Part shown: one piece after another, positions 17,648 through 25,535 of the stretch
Position numbering within the stretch: the first letter of the stretch is position 1
Layout of the letters: every line of letters starts with the position of its first letter
Source of the DNA: Larkinella rosea
Lineage (GTDB): Bacteria > Bacteroidota > Bacteroidia > Cytophagales > Spirosomataceae
Assembly: GCF_003858635.1 (NCBI RefSeq)
Contig: NZ_RQJO01000016.1
Coordinates: 1 to 64,000, forward strand
Direction of reading: 5' to 3'
DNA: 64,000 bases
Made by a program: the position numbers and the translations under genes
The notes under the pieces: model-generated
Told to the model about the DNA's origin: nothing
Databases searched by the model: none
Seen by the model: the letters and a program-made list of their open reading frames with translations, nothing else

Positions 17648-18012
17648 GGACGGTCAAAGAAGTAGTCGGAGGGGTCGTATGTCTCGTTCGACATCACCAG
17701 CAGGACGGTTTCCTTCGTAAACTGGTCAATAATGTGCCAATCGCCGGGTTCAATCACCAGGCATTCACTGGGTTTATTCAGGTTATAATATGATTCTTCG
17801 ATTCCGTTGGTCACAAAAATCCGGCACTCTCCCGTAATGGCAATCAGGGCATTCGACTCTTTCCGGTGGCCGTGTAACGCCCGTTGTTGGGATACTGAAG
17901 CTACATTATAGATGTAAAAAGCCCTTTTAATTTCACCAGGTAGTATTTTTTCAAAAACGGTAAGGTCTCCCTTCTCTGACGAGTGAGTTGTGAGTTGAAT
18001 AAGTTTGGACAT
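17644..18012 (-). CDS. FdtA/QdtA-type dTDP-4-keto-6-deoxyhexose 3,4-ketoisomerase
   Basis: 122 residues, ATG at 18012. Single cupin domain of WxcM/FdtA type: [26 protein letters not shown] (metal-free cupin with conserved His pairs), FVTNG and PGDWHIID. These enzymes move the keto group of dTDP-4-keto-6-deoxyglucose from C4 to C3, the step before 3-amination. It is first in the operon and overlaps the aminotransferase start by 4 bases. The upstream steps (RmlA, RmlB) are not in the window and must be supplied elsewhere. Confidence 0.85.
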   Translation of the reverse strand: MSKLIQLTTHSSEKGDLTVFEKILPGEIKRAFYIYNVASVSQQRALHGHRKESNALIAITGECRIFVTNGIEESYYNLNKPSECLVIEPGDWHIIDQFTKETVLLVMSNETYDPSDYFFDRP

Positions 18013-18020
18013 ACTTCAGG

Positions 18021-18070
18021 TGATTACTCCTGCTAAATTAAATATAATTTTTAATTCAATGGAGTAATCA
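18021..18070 (-). promoter_or_regulatory. Promoter within a 10-bp dyad upstream of the amino-sugar operon
   Basis: TGATTACTCC (18021-18030) and its exact inverted copy GGAGTAATCA (18061-18070) flank a very AT-rich 30-base core. On the minus strand the core contains TTG (18059-18057) and, 16 bases on, TAATTTAG (18040-18033), near the Bacteroidota promoter consensus. A dyad around the promoter would suit a dimeric regulator, or the transcript leader could fold. It lies 9-58 bases from the start of the ketoisomerase gene. Confidence 0.45.
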
Positions 18071-18194
18071 TTTCCGGGATACTCAAAAATAGTGTCATAA
18101 TTACGATTAGAGATAAATACGCATTTCCGGTCCGTTACTCAATTTGAAAGATTAAACATGGATTAAAATATTCAATAAAAGCACTCTTTTCTCT

Positions 18195-18226
18195 CAATAA
18201 ATCATTACAAATCCCATGATTTATTG
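18195..18226. repeat. 11-bp inverted repeat in the 18013-18789 gap
   Basis: CAATAAATCAT and its inverted copy are separated by 10 bases. The 777-base gap between the amino-sugar operon and the ModE-like gene otherwise shows no gene, RNA or repeat that I can support. It may serve as terminator or regulatory DNA for either unit. Confidence 0.4.
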
Positions 18227-18789
18227 CGCACAGGCAGGCCACTTAAGCGCGGGAGACGTTCACGATATACCAACTTCCGTCCATTCATTTCCTGCTGGAA
18301 CCTCTTACTAAATATCAAATTCGCCGGACTAAAAACCGGCCGGAGCGATTCCTTCTTTGGAGCTAAACCGAAGCCAATAACCTGGTAAACAACCCGTTTA
18401 TCGCATCCCCGCCTGCCATTCTATTTTCCGAAATTCAGATAAATACCGCTAATCCTGCCCGAAAGATGACCATTCAGAAAATCTATAAATGCGCTTTCGG
18501 ACCAGGATCAGCCACCGTTTAATTTGGTTACCGGATCGGGTGTTTCCGGCGCATAAAACCGGTGCGATAGCTGGTGTCAATTACAAGCATTTATTGATGC
18601 ATTTTCATACATTAATGAGTTATTGGTACGCTGACGGATCAGCATTATTTTTTTATTAAAAAACGAATGAATTTGATGCGCAAGCAATGAAATTGGCCCA
18701 TTAACGTGCCAAACTCGTGGAAAAGATCGGCTATGCTGTCGGACCAGGCTGGTCGTAGAATGGAATTAATCCGGAAGATTGGTACCTGA

Positions 18790-19125
18790 TCAGGCGGGCA
18801 AATGCCGAAGTTCCTGCGCCAGAAATTGCTGGAAGCGATCCTGAAGTCCCCGGTAATACGTCAGAAATTTAAGTCCTTCTTCGGTCACGATGGCCCCCCC
18901 TCCCTTTTCCCCACCGGTTTGGGTACTGACCAAAGGCGAATCAGCCTGGCTGTTCATGGATTGAACCAGATCCCAGGCGCGTTTATACGACATCTTCATC
19001 TCTTTGGCCGCCTGGTTGATGGACCCCGTACGCTGAATCCGCTCCAGCAGTTCCATTCGTCCGATTCCGAAAAACCGCTCCTGTGCTTCCAGCCAGACCC
19101 GGCCGTTAATGTGTAGATTTTTCAT
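18790..19125 (-). CDS. ModE-type winged-helix regulator without molybdate domain
   Basis: 111 residues from the ATG at 19125; a GTG at 19143 abuts the upstream stop and is less likely. The whole protein is the N-terminal DNA-binding half of ModE: LHINGRVWLE, GRMELLERIQRTGSINQAA, MSYKRAWDLV, then a glycine-rich wing (TGGEKGGGA) and a C-terminal helix. The MOP/TOBE molybdate-binding half is missing, as in the short LysR-HTH family. There are no molybdate genes nearby. It follows the propeller kinase gene by 18 bases and is probably co-transcribed with it. Confidence 0.85.
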   Translation of the reverse strand: MKNLHINGRVWLEAQERFFGIGRMELLERIQRTGSINQAAKEMKMSYKRAWDLVQSMNSQADSPLVSTQTGGEKGGGAIVTEEGLKFLTYYRGLQDRFQQFLAQELRHLPA

Positions 19126-19143
19126 ACTGAAGTTGAGACGCAC

Positions 19144-22100
19144 TCAAAACAAAGCCGTCACTTTCTTAAACGACCGTTCCAGGCGGTTTAACGACAAAAA
19201 CCGGTTGGTCGATCGGAACGTCAGCATTACAATGGCCCGGGTGCCCTCTCCGGGAGCCGATTGCCATTCGATGTTCCCGTTGATCAACGCTACCCGCGAC
19301 TCGATGTTGCCGATTCCGAGCCCGCGCCGGGCTTCCCGGTAGTCGAAACCCTGCCCGTCGTCGTTGTAATAAAGTTTCAGCAACGGTTCTTCATACACCA
19401 GGCGAATGCTGACCTGCCGGGCGTTGGCGTGTTTCAGGGTATTGTTCAGTAGCTCCTGCGTAATCCGGTACAGCATCAATTCCGTTTCAGCCTCCAGCCG
19501 CGACGGCAGTTCGTCGGCCCAGAAGTGCGTTTCGAGGGTCGATTTGTCGATGCGGGAAAGCAATTCTTCCACGGCAGCCGCGTAACCGTATTGTTCGAGC
19601 GTTCGCGGACTCAGCTCGCGCAGCAGGTTGCGGATGTTGCCAATAATGTCACTGATGAGTTGCCGGGCGTGGTCGCCGAGCGAAACCGTTCGGGCAGGAT
19701 GGCCCGGCGGATCAACCAGCCGGCCGACGTACAATTTGAGCGTGGCCAGTTGGGTACCAATTTCATCGTGCAGGTCGCGGGCCAGGTTTTTCTTGATCTG
19801 TTCCTGCAACTCAACCGCCAGCCGCGTGTTCCGCTGGTGTTGCCGGTGAATGCGGTTTTCGCGCCGACGGAGCCAGTAGAGTGCCACCGTACCAACCAGT
19901 ACGCCCAGCAACACCAGAAACCAGACCCGCTGCCAGAACGGCGGCTGAATAACCACCGTCAGTCGCTTGATTTTGGGGCTCCACTGCCCGTCTTTGTTGG
20001 CGGCTTTGACCCGGAACGTGTACGTTCCCGGCGGCAAATTGGCGTATCGCACGTAGGTATCGGACCCGGACTGCACCCACTGTTCGTCATAACCAACCAA
20101 TTGATACTGATACTGATTGTGCCCATCGCTGTAATAATCGAGGGCTGTAAATTCGAGCGCGACGGTATTCTGATTGTAAGGCAGTTCGATCCGGGCCATT
20201 TCGCCAATGTAACCTTCTGATTGATAAGGCACTTCGTTGACGCTCATTTTGTGAATATGAACCGCCGGCATGTACGAACTCGTCCGGAATTGTTCCGGAT
20301 AAAACCGGTTAAAGCCGTTGACGCCCCCAAAGAACAACTCGCCGTCCTGCGTCCGGAAGTACGCGTTACCGTTGAATTCGTATCCCTGCAACCCGTCGGA
20401 CAGGTCGAAATTCTTGAACTTTTTCGTCGTGGGGTTGAAGAAGGCCAGCCCCCGGTTGGTGCTCATCCACAAGCGGTTCTGATGATCGGGCAAAATGCCG
20501 TAGACGAACGGATTGGCCAGTCCGTGCTGCTGATCATACATGCGGATATGGCCCGTTTTTTTGTCCAGAGCTGCCAGGCCTTTGTCGGTCGCCATCCAGG
20601 TAATGGACTGAACCGGATCTTCATAAAAATAAAGAACCGTGTAGCCATCCAGCCCTTTCACAACCCGCTGCGGCTGGGTATTTCGGCCAATCGGCGGTCG
20701 TTCAAAGCAATAAAAACCGGCCGAGTAGGTGCCAACCCAGTAACGTCCGGCACGATCGCGGGCCAGACTAAAAATATTATGGTTGGCCATGCTTGGCAAC
20801 AACGTAAACTTCTTCTGACGAACATCGAGCAGAAAAAGACCGTCTTCGGTGGCCGCCAGCATCGTATTGTCGTCGATGGCGAGCAATCGGCGGACAAAGT
20901 TTTCGACTACCTTGCTATTGGGTGAGCCCGGCAGCGGAATTTTGCTGAAGGTCGACGTCGCTTCATTATAGGTAAAAACGCCCCCGTTCGTGCCGACCCA
21001 GATCCGGCCCTGCGGGTCTTTATACAGGCATTTGATGAGCGTCCGGGACGGCAGGTCGCTGCGTTTGGCCTGCGTCAGGTAGCGCCGGATGATCCGGTTT
21101 CGGGGGCGATCCAGTACGTCCAGGCTTCGTTCTGTGGCAATCCACAATTCGGTGGGCGAGGTTTCCAGAAATCCGCGTACAACAAAATGGCTGAGCGTGG
21201 TGGGGTCTTTGTTAACGTGGGGTTCGTTTTTGGAAACCGCCATGCCGCCGAAGAACGTGGTTCCCGGCACAATGCGAGCCAGGCCGTCGGGGTCCGTATT
21301 GGCCCAGATAATGCCCTGTCGATCAATGTAGATTTTACAGATTTCGTAGTCGGACAAATGCCGGGAGCTGTTGGTAAAACCGCCCACCTGGCGAAACCGG
21401 GTGGAGGATTTATCGAAAAGCCAGATGCCGCTGCGTTGCGTCCCGAGCCATAACCGGCCGTCGTGGTCTTCGGCAATGGTGTAAATCGACGTTAGAGAAC
21501 GACCACCGTCCGGAGTAAATAACTGATAACGACTGGTTTGTGGCTCAAACCGGATTAAACCGGCTGCGGTTCCGAGCCAGACAATCCCCGCCGTATCGCA
21601 ATGGAACGAAAAAACGCCCATCGCCGGACCGGCTTCGTTCAGCGAATGATTACTGAAATAATAATGCGCCTTGCGTTCGTAGAGATTATACCGAATCAAA
21701 CCGGTGGGCGCGTGAAGCCAGACATCGCCCAGCGGAGTCCGAACCGTTGAGTTAAGCTGATCGTATTCGTGCGTGGGCCGGACGCCCGGATCGAGAACCA
21801 GCTTCTGCAAGGTCTTGATTGTCAGCGAAACGAGCCCTTCCGTCTCACTGTAATAGAGCACTTCCTGCCCATTGGCATAGAATGGAATCGTTTTGCTCTT
21901 GAGCGGTTTTTTGTCTTTCGAGTACGAATAAATGCAGGTGAAGCGATCCGTGGCCCGGTCGTAGTAGTTCAGGCCGTATTCCGTGCCGACCCATAAATTG
22001 CCATTCCGATCCTCCACGATTCCGGAGACATTAACGCCAACCAATGCCGTGGAATCGTTCAGATTCGGGCGGTAATGCCGGAAATGAGTGCCGTCATACC

Positions 22101-22308
22101 GGTTTAGCCCGTCCTGGGTTCCCAACCACAGAAACCCCCGGCTATCGGTCAGCAGATGATACACCGAACCTTGCGTCAGGCCATCATCAACACCAATGTG
22201 ATCAATCCGAAGGGATAGATCCAGCGGGTCTTTCGTGGCTCCTGACGTGTCTGGCAACGCAAAGGCAGCCAGCCAGATGAGCAGGAACAAGATACGGGTT
22301 AGTTTCAT
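19144..22308 (-). CDS. Two-component propeller sensor kinase (Reg_prop-YYY-HisKA_3)
   Basis: 1054 residues, ATG at 22308. Signal peptide (about 1-23), about 700 residues of repeated propeller blades (LWLGTQDGLNRYD, LWVGTEYGLNYYD and similar), a Y_Y_Y domain ending PPGTYTFRVKAANKDG, and one membrane helix near 795-815. Next comes HisKA_3 with ARDLHDEIGTQL (phospho-His) and a HATPase with TQELLNNTLKHANA and DDGQGFD. This is a NarX-class kinase with an outside propeller sensor. No NarL-type response regulator lies next to it; only the ModE-like protein follows. Sensors of this kind often detect carbohydrate fragments, but the ligand is unknown. Confidence 0.9.
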   Translation of the reverse strand: MKLTRILFLLIWLAAFALPDTSGATKDPLDLSLRIDHIGVDDGLTQGSVYHLLTDSRGFLWLGTQDGLNRYDGTHFRHYRPNLNDSTALVGVNVSGIVEDRNGNLWVGTEYGLNYYDRATDRFTCIYSYSKDKKPLKSKTIPFYANGQEVLYYSETEGLVSLTIKTLQKLVLDPGVRPTHEYDQLNSTVRTPLGDVWLHAPTGLIRYNLYERKAHYYFSNHSLNEAGPAMGVFSFHCDTAGIVWLGTAAGLIRFEPQTSRYQLFTPDGGRSLTSIYTIAEDHDGRLWLGTQRSGIWLFDKSSTRFRQVGGFTNSSRHLSDYEICKIYIDRQGIIWANTDPDGLARIVPGTTFFGGMAVSKNEPHVNKDPTTLSHFVVRGFLETSPTELWIATERSLDVLDRPRNRIIRRYLTQAKRSDLPSRTLIKCLYKDPQGRIWVGTNGGVFTYNEATSTFSKIPLPGSPNSKVVENFVRRLLAIDDNTMLAATEDGLFLLDVRQKKFTLLPSMANHNIFSLARDRAGRYWVGTYSAGFYCFERPPIGRNTQPQRVVKGLDGYTVLYFYEDPVQSITWMATDKGLAALDKKTGHIRMYDQQHGLANPFVYGILPDHQNRLWMSTNRGLAFFNPTTKKFKNFDLSDGLQGYEFNGNAYFRTQDGELFFGGVNGFNRFYPEQFRTSSYMPAVHIHKMSVNEVPYQSEGYIGEMARIELPYNQNTVALEFTALDYYSDGHNQYQYQLVGYDEQWVQSGSDTYVRYANLPPGTYTFRVKAANKDGQWSPKIKRLTVVIQPPFWQRVWFLVLLGVLVGTVALYWLRRRENRIHRQHQRNTRLAVELQEQIKKNLARDLHDEIGTQLATLKLYVGRLVDPPGHPARTVSLGDHARQLISDIIGNIRNLLRELSPRTLEQYGYAAAVEELLSRIDKSTLETHFWADELPSRLEAETELMLYRITQELLNNTLKHANARQVSIRLVYEEPLLKLYYNDDGQGFDYREARRGLGIGNIESRVALINGNIEWQSAPGEGTRAIVMLTFRSTNRFLSLNRLERSFKKVTALF

Positions 22309-22334
22309 TTGTCACCGAAAACGGAAACATCATG

Positions 22335-22366
22335 GTAAATTAGCTGATAGATCGGTAACCTGCAAA
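22335..22366 (-). promoter_or_regulatory. Candidate promoter of the propeller kinase gene
   Basis: The minus strand reads TTTG (22366-22363), a 20-base spacer, then TAATTTAC (22342-22335), close to TTTG-N19-20-TAnnTTTG with two mismatches in the -7 box. It is 27 bases from the start at 22308. Confidence 0.4.
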
Positions 22367-22564
22367 TTGTGCTGGTAAACACACTTGTCGAAGCACCCAA
22401 TTACCAGACAAATAATTCCTGTTTTTAACCCGTTTCCCACACTATTACGCAACTTTTCACGGAAAATTTTGTGATTATCAGGTCGAGAAAGACAAGAGAA
22501 TTGAGAAAAGAGAGCTGAGACAGGGTAACCCTCATGTGTCTATCTCTCCCTTGTCTTGTCGCAG

Positions 22565-22604
22565 TTCTCTTGTCTAAATTCTCTTGTCTAAATTCTCTTG
22601 TCTA
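22565..22604 (+). repeat. 14-bp tandem repeat, 2.9 copies
   Basis: The unit TTCTCTTGTCTAAA is repeated at 22565, 22579 and 22593 (last copy partial). It lies just after the stop of the multidomain esterase gene. Upstream at about 22487-22525 there are AGACAAGAGA and GAGAAAAGAGAG stretches complementary to it, so the transcript could fold. The same TCTCTTGTCT word recurs at about 27707. Confidence 0.7.
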
Positions 22605-22609
22605 CTGTC

Positions 22610-25258
22610 TCACTTCTCTTTCAACACCTTCACTGTAACGGCTTGCTGACCGCTCGTTACCCGCAACAGCAACAATCCGGTCAGCTGACGCCCGACTGCC
22701 AACTGCTGCTGTTCGACGGCTCCGGCTTCTTCTACCTGCTGTTCCGTCAGGATGCGGCCATTCAGATCAAGGAGCTGCACGTTGACGAACTGACCTTCGG
22801 CACCCCGGATTTCAATCGCAACGGTTTCATTTACCGGATTACCCAAAACCGTTACCCTCAATTTCCCGTCGTCGACACCCGCCGAAAGCCGGGCCGCCGA
22901 ACTCGGACATTGCAACGATTTGGGGGCACCTTTCAGAACGTAACTGCTGTTCTGGATTTTAGCACTGATCTGATATATGGCATTGTTTTTCAGGCTGCTG
23001 GGCGTCGTAAAACTATAGGCGTGTGCGCCGTTGCCCTTGCCCGCATCTTTCAGATCCTGCCGGTAAATGCTGGCGTCCGTCGTGCCAATCGAAACGCCGT
23101 TGGCAAAGAATTCAACCTTCATCGCCGTGTTGGGTTTGGTCCGATCCCAGACCCAGCCCCGCATGGTACCGCATTCCACTTTATCCAGAAACCCTTCGAA
23201 ATCGCCCGTTACGGTCGTTGAAGACGGCGGTTGGCTAACCGGCGGCTGAATGGTCAATGCAACTGTGGTGCTTCCGGTACCGCCCCGTGGGTCGGTGGCC
23301 GTGTAGGTCAGGGAGAACGATCCGTTGACGCTGGGATTCCCGCTGATAACCCGGCTACCGGCGTTGAAATTCAAACCGCCCGGGAGAGTCGACAACCCGT
23401 AGGTCAGCGTTTCGCCATCCGGATCGGTGAAAACCGGTAAGGTGGTTGAATACGCGACGCCCTGCCGGGCCGACAAGGGTGAAACGGCTGGCGGTTGAGG
23501 TGGATTATTGGCCGGTGGCGGGGTGCCGGTTCCGGCGCATTCAATCACTTTAGGACCGCTTTTCAGGACAAAACTGCTGCCCGTGACCCGCGCCGACAGC
23601 GTGTGTTTGACGCCATTTTTCAGGCTGCTGTCAATGAAATACCGGAACGCATGCCGACCGTCGCCCTTGCCCGCCGTGACCAGATCCTGCCGGAACTCAT
23701 CCGCTGTCAAGGTTGCAATGACGTTGGCCCCGTCTAAAATCTGCACCGAAATGGGTGTATTGGCTTTATTGGCATCCCAGGCCCAGCCCCGGAACGTTTC
23801 ACAGTCAGCCCCGTAGAGATAGCCGTCGAAGTTTCCGGTAACAACCGGCGGAGTGGTCGTATTGCAATTGACATTGGTGGGTACACCGGTTGTTTCGCCT
23901 TTGCTGAGCACGGGGGCTGAAACATTGAAAAAATTCTGCCCGTTATACGCATTCGTCAGGGCCTTATTCCATTCCTCAGCCACCGCAATCTGGCCCGCCG
24001 TATTGAAGTGGGTTTTATCCGGGTCCGGATTCCGGTACGAATCGCCAAATTGATCGGTATTCGGCCCGGTGTAAATATTGGCGCGGCCATACGGCGAAAC
24101 AAACGGATCGCCGTATGCTTTGGGGGCCGCCGAAGGATTGGTGTTCTGGTGGCTCGCATACCCGATCGTTTTAACCTGCCCTTCCCGAACCAGCGGATCA
24201 GCTATGCTGCGAAGATGGCTGGCCTGGGCAACCACCCACGGCACATCGCCCCCCAGATCCGTACGGGTTTGCCCGATCAGTTCGTTCAATACATCGCCGT
24301 CGTTCTCCGAGGTGTTCACCGAATTGGTCCGCACGTCGTAATACCGCATGGCCCGCGGAAAGCTGCCGGTCGAGTTCGTTGGGGAGCCATTCGGCGTCGT
24401 TACATCGTCGCGCCGGTCGTTCTCGCCCTGGTGCCACAGAATGGCCCGTAAACCGGTTTGCCGCGCCCGACCGGTCAGAAAATTCTTTAGATTTCGGTAC
24501 GGAAAACCGTTCAAAAACCGGGGCCGACCGTCACTGAACGGCGTATTCCGGTTCTGGCTGCTGTTGCGCCATTCCACCACGCTGGTCGATGAAAAACCGT
24601 TCTGGTAAAACGCCACCGGAACATTCAGCGTCTGGATCAGCTTATTGCCCAAACCGCCCCAATACCATTGAAACGAAACCGTACTGAGCGGACAGCCCGA
24701 ACATTTTCCCGGGTCATTTTCCTCAAATCCCTGTAAATTATTGCTCTGGTCTTTTTCGTTGAAAAACCGCACGAAAGTGGCATTACCGGTTTCGTAGGCC
24801 GGGCTGTTGGGATTAATAATTCCGGAAGCGTTCGATTGACCGGCAATGGCGAAAACCTCCCCAACGCCCACGTCAAAATCGGCGGTTTCCCGCCCGTTGC
24901 TGTCCTTTGCCCGAACCTTGTACATGCCACCGGCCATACTGACCTGAGCCGTTACCTGACACGTGCCCGCGTTCGAAACCGGTACGGTTGTCCAGCTTTG
25001 CGCATTTCCGGTTGCCGGATCGAGCGGCCCCTGTGTTCCTCCGGCCAGCGAATACTTGTAAAACAGCAGTTGCAGGGACGAAATCGCCTGCCCATCGGTG
25101 GCCGTGACAATGAACTTGACGCTCGCTTTATTGTCCTGCCCACGCTGAAAAACCAGGCCATTTTGCGGCCACGAAATAACGACCTGTGCCTGTAAGTTGG
25201 TCATACCCAGCAGCAGAAACCCGATCAGCACATACAATGAAAGTAAATTTTTTGGCAT
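22610..25258 (-). CDS. Secreted SGNH/SASA-type esterase with Ig-like and T9SS domains
   Basis: 882 residues, ATG at 25258. Signal peptide 1-24. The esterase domain of sialate-O-acetylesterase (SASA) type has GQSN (nucleophile Ser142), WHQGEND (275-281) and a possible Asp414/His417 pair in DPDKTHF. Two copies of a ~105-residue domain follow (about 474-576 and 683-785; shared GWAWD/GWVWD, RQDL, AGKGDG/AGKGNG, SSLKN and SFVLK/SYVLK). They flank a putative-Ig domain of He_PIG type (585-672). The end (about 790-882) is a T9SS sorting domain. It is probably surface-anchored or released and removes acetyl groups from glycans. The repeated domain is likely a binding module I cannot name. Confidence 0.85.
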   Translation of the reverse strand: MPKNLLSLYVLIGFLLLGMTNLQAQVVISWPQNGLVFQRGQDNKASVKFIVTATDGQAISSLQLLFYKYSLAGGTQGPLDPATGNAQSWTTVPVSNAGTCQVTAQVSMAGGMYKVRAKDSNGRETADFDVGVGEVFAIAGQSNASGIINPNSPAYETGNATFVRFFNEKDQSNNLQGFEENDPGKCSGCPLSTVSFQWYWGGLGNKLIQTLNVPVAFYQNGFSSTSVVEWRNSSQNRNTPFSDGRPRFLNGFPYRNLKNFLTGRARQTGLRAILWHQGENDRRDDVTTPNGSPTNSTGSFPRAMRYYDVRTNSVNTSENDGDVLNELIGQTRTDLGGDVPWVVAQASHLRSIADPLVREGQVKTIGYASHQNTNPSAAPKAYGDPFVSPYGRANIYTGPNTDQFGDSYRNPDPDKTHFNTAGQIAVAEEWNKALTNAYNGQNFFNVSAPVLSKGETTGVPTNVNCNTTTPPVVTGNFDGYLYGADCETFRGWAWDANKANTPISVQILDGANVIATLTADEFRQDLVTAGKGDGRHAFRYFIDSSLKNGVKHTLSARVTGSSFVLKSGPKVIECAGTGTPPPANNPPQPPAVSPLSARQGVAYSTTLPVFTDPDGETLTYGLSTLPGGLNFNAGSRVISGNPSVNGSFSLTYTATDPRGGTGSTTVALTIQPPVSQPPSSTTVTGDFEGFLDKVECGTMRGWVWDRTKPNTAMKVEFFANGVSIGTTDASIYRQDLKDAGKGNGAHAYSFTTPSSLKNNAIYQISAKIQNSSYVLKGAPKSLQCPSSAARLSAGVDDGKLRVTVLGNPVNETVAIEIRGAEGQFVNVQLLDLNGRILTEQQVEEAGAVEQQQLAVGRQLTGLLLLRVTSGQQAVTVKVLKEK

Positions 25259-25535
25259 AGATTATCGTTTGGTGTAAGGTATAAACTGGCCGGAATACGT
25301 TTTAGCGGGTTCTAATATACCGGTTTTTGCCTTTCGCGGCTCCTCTTTCCGTTCCCGGTTTGCAGGAACAACCCACTAAGTAGAAACCTATCTGGATATA
25401 CTCATCTCTTAAGACCACTCATCGGCGAGTCCAGTCACCTAATTGGTTAACTTATTCCCAAATCGTATTTTGGTGTACGGTTTGCCACATGCTGAACTTT
25501 ATTACCCGGTTTTTTACTTAACCTATTCGATACGT

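Noticed and set aside
22565-22604. Short regular repeats resembling a CRISPR array
   Set aside because: The 14-bp units are directly tandem with no spacers, and no cas gene is present.
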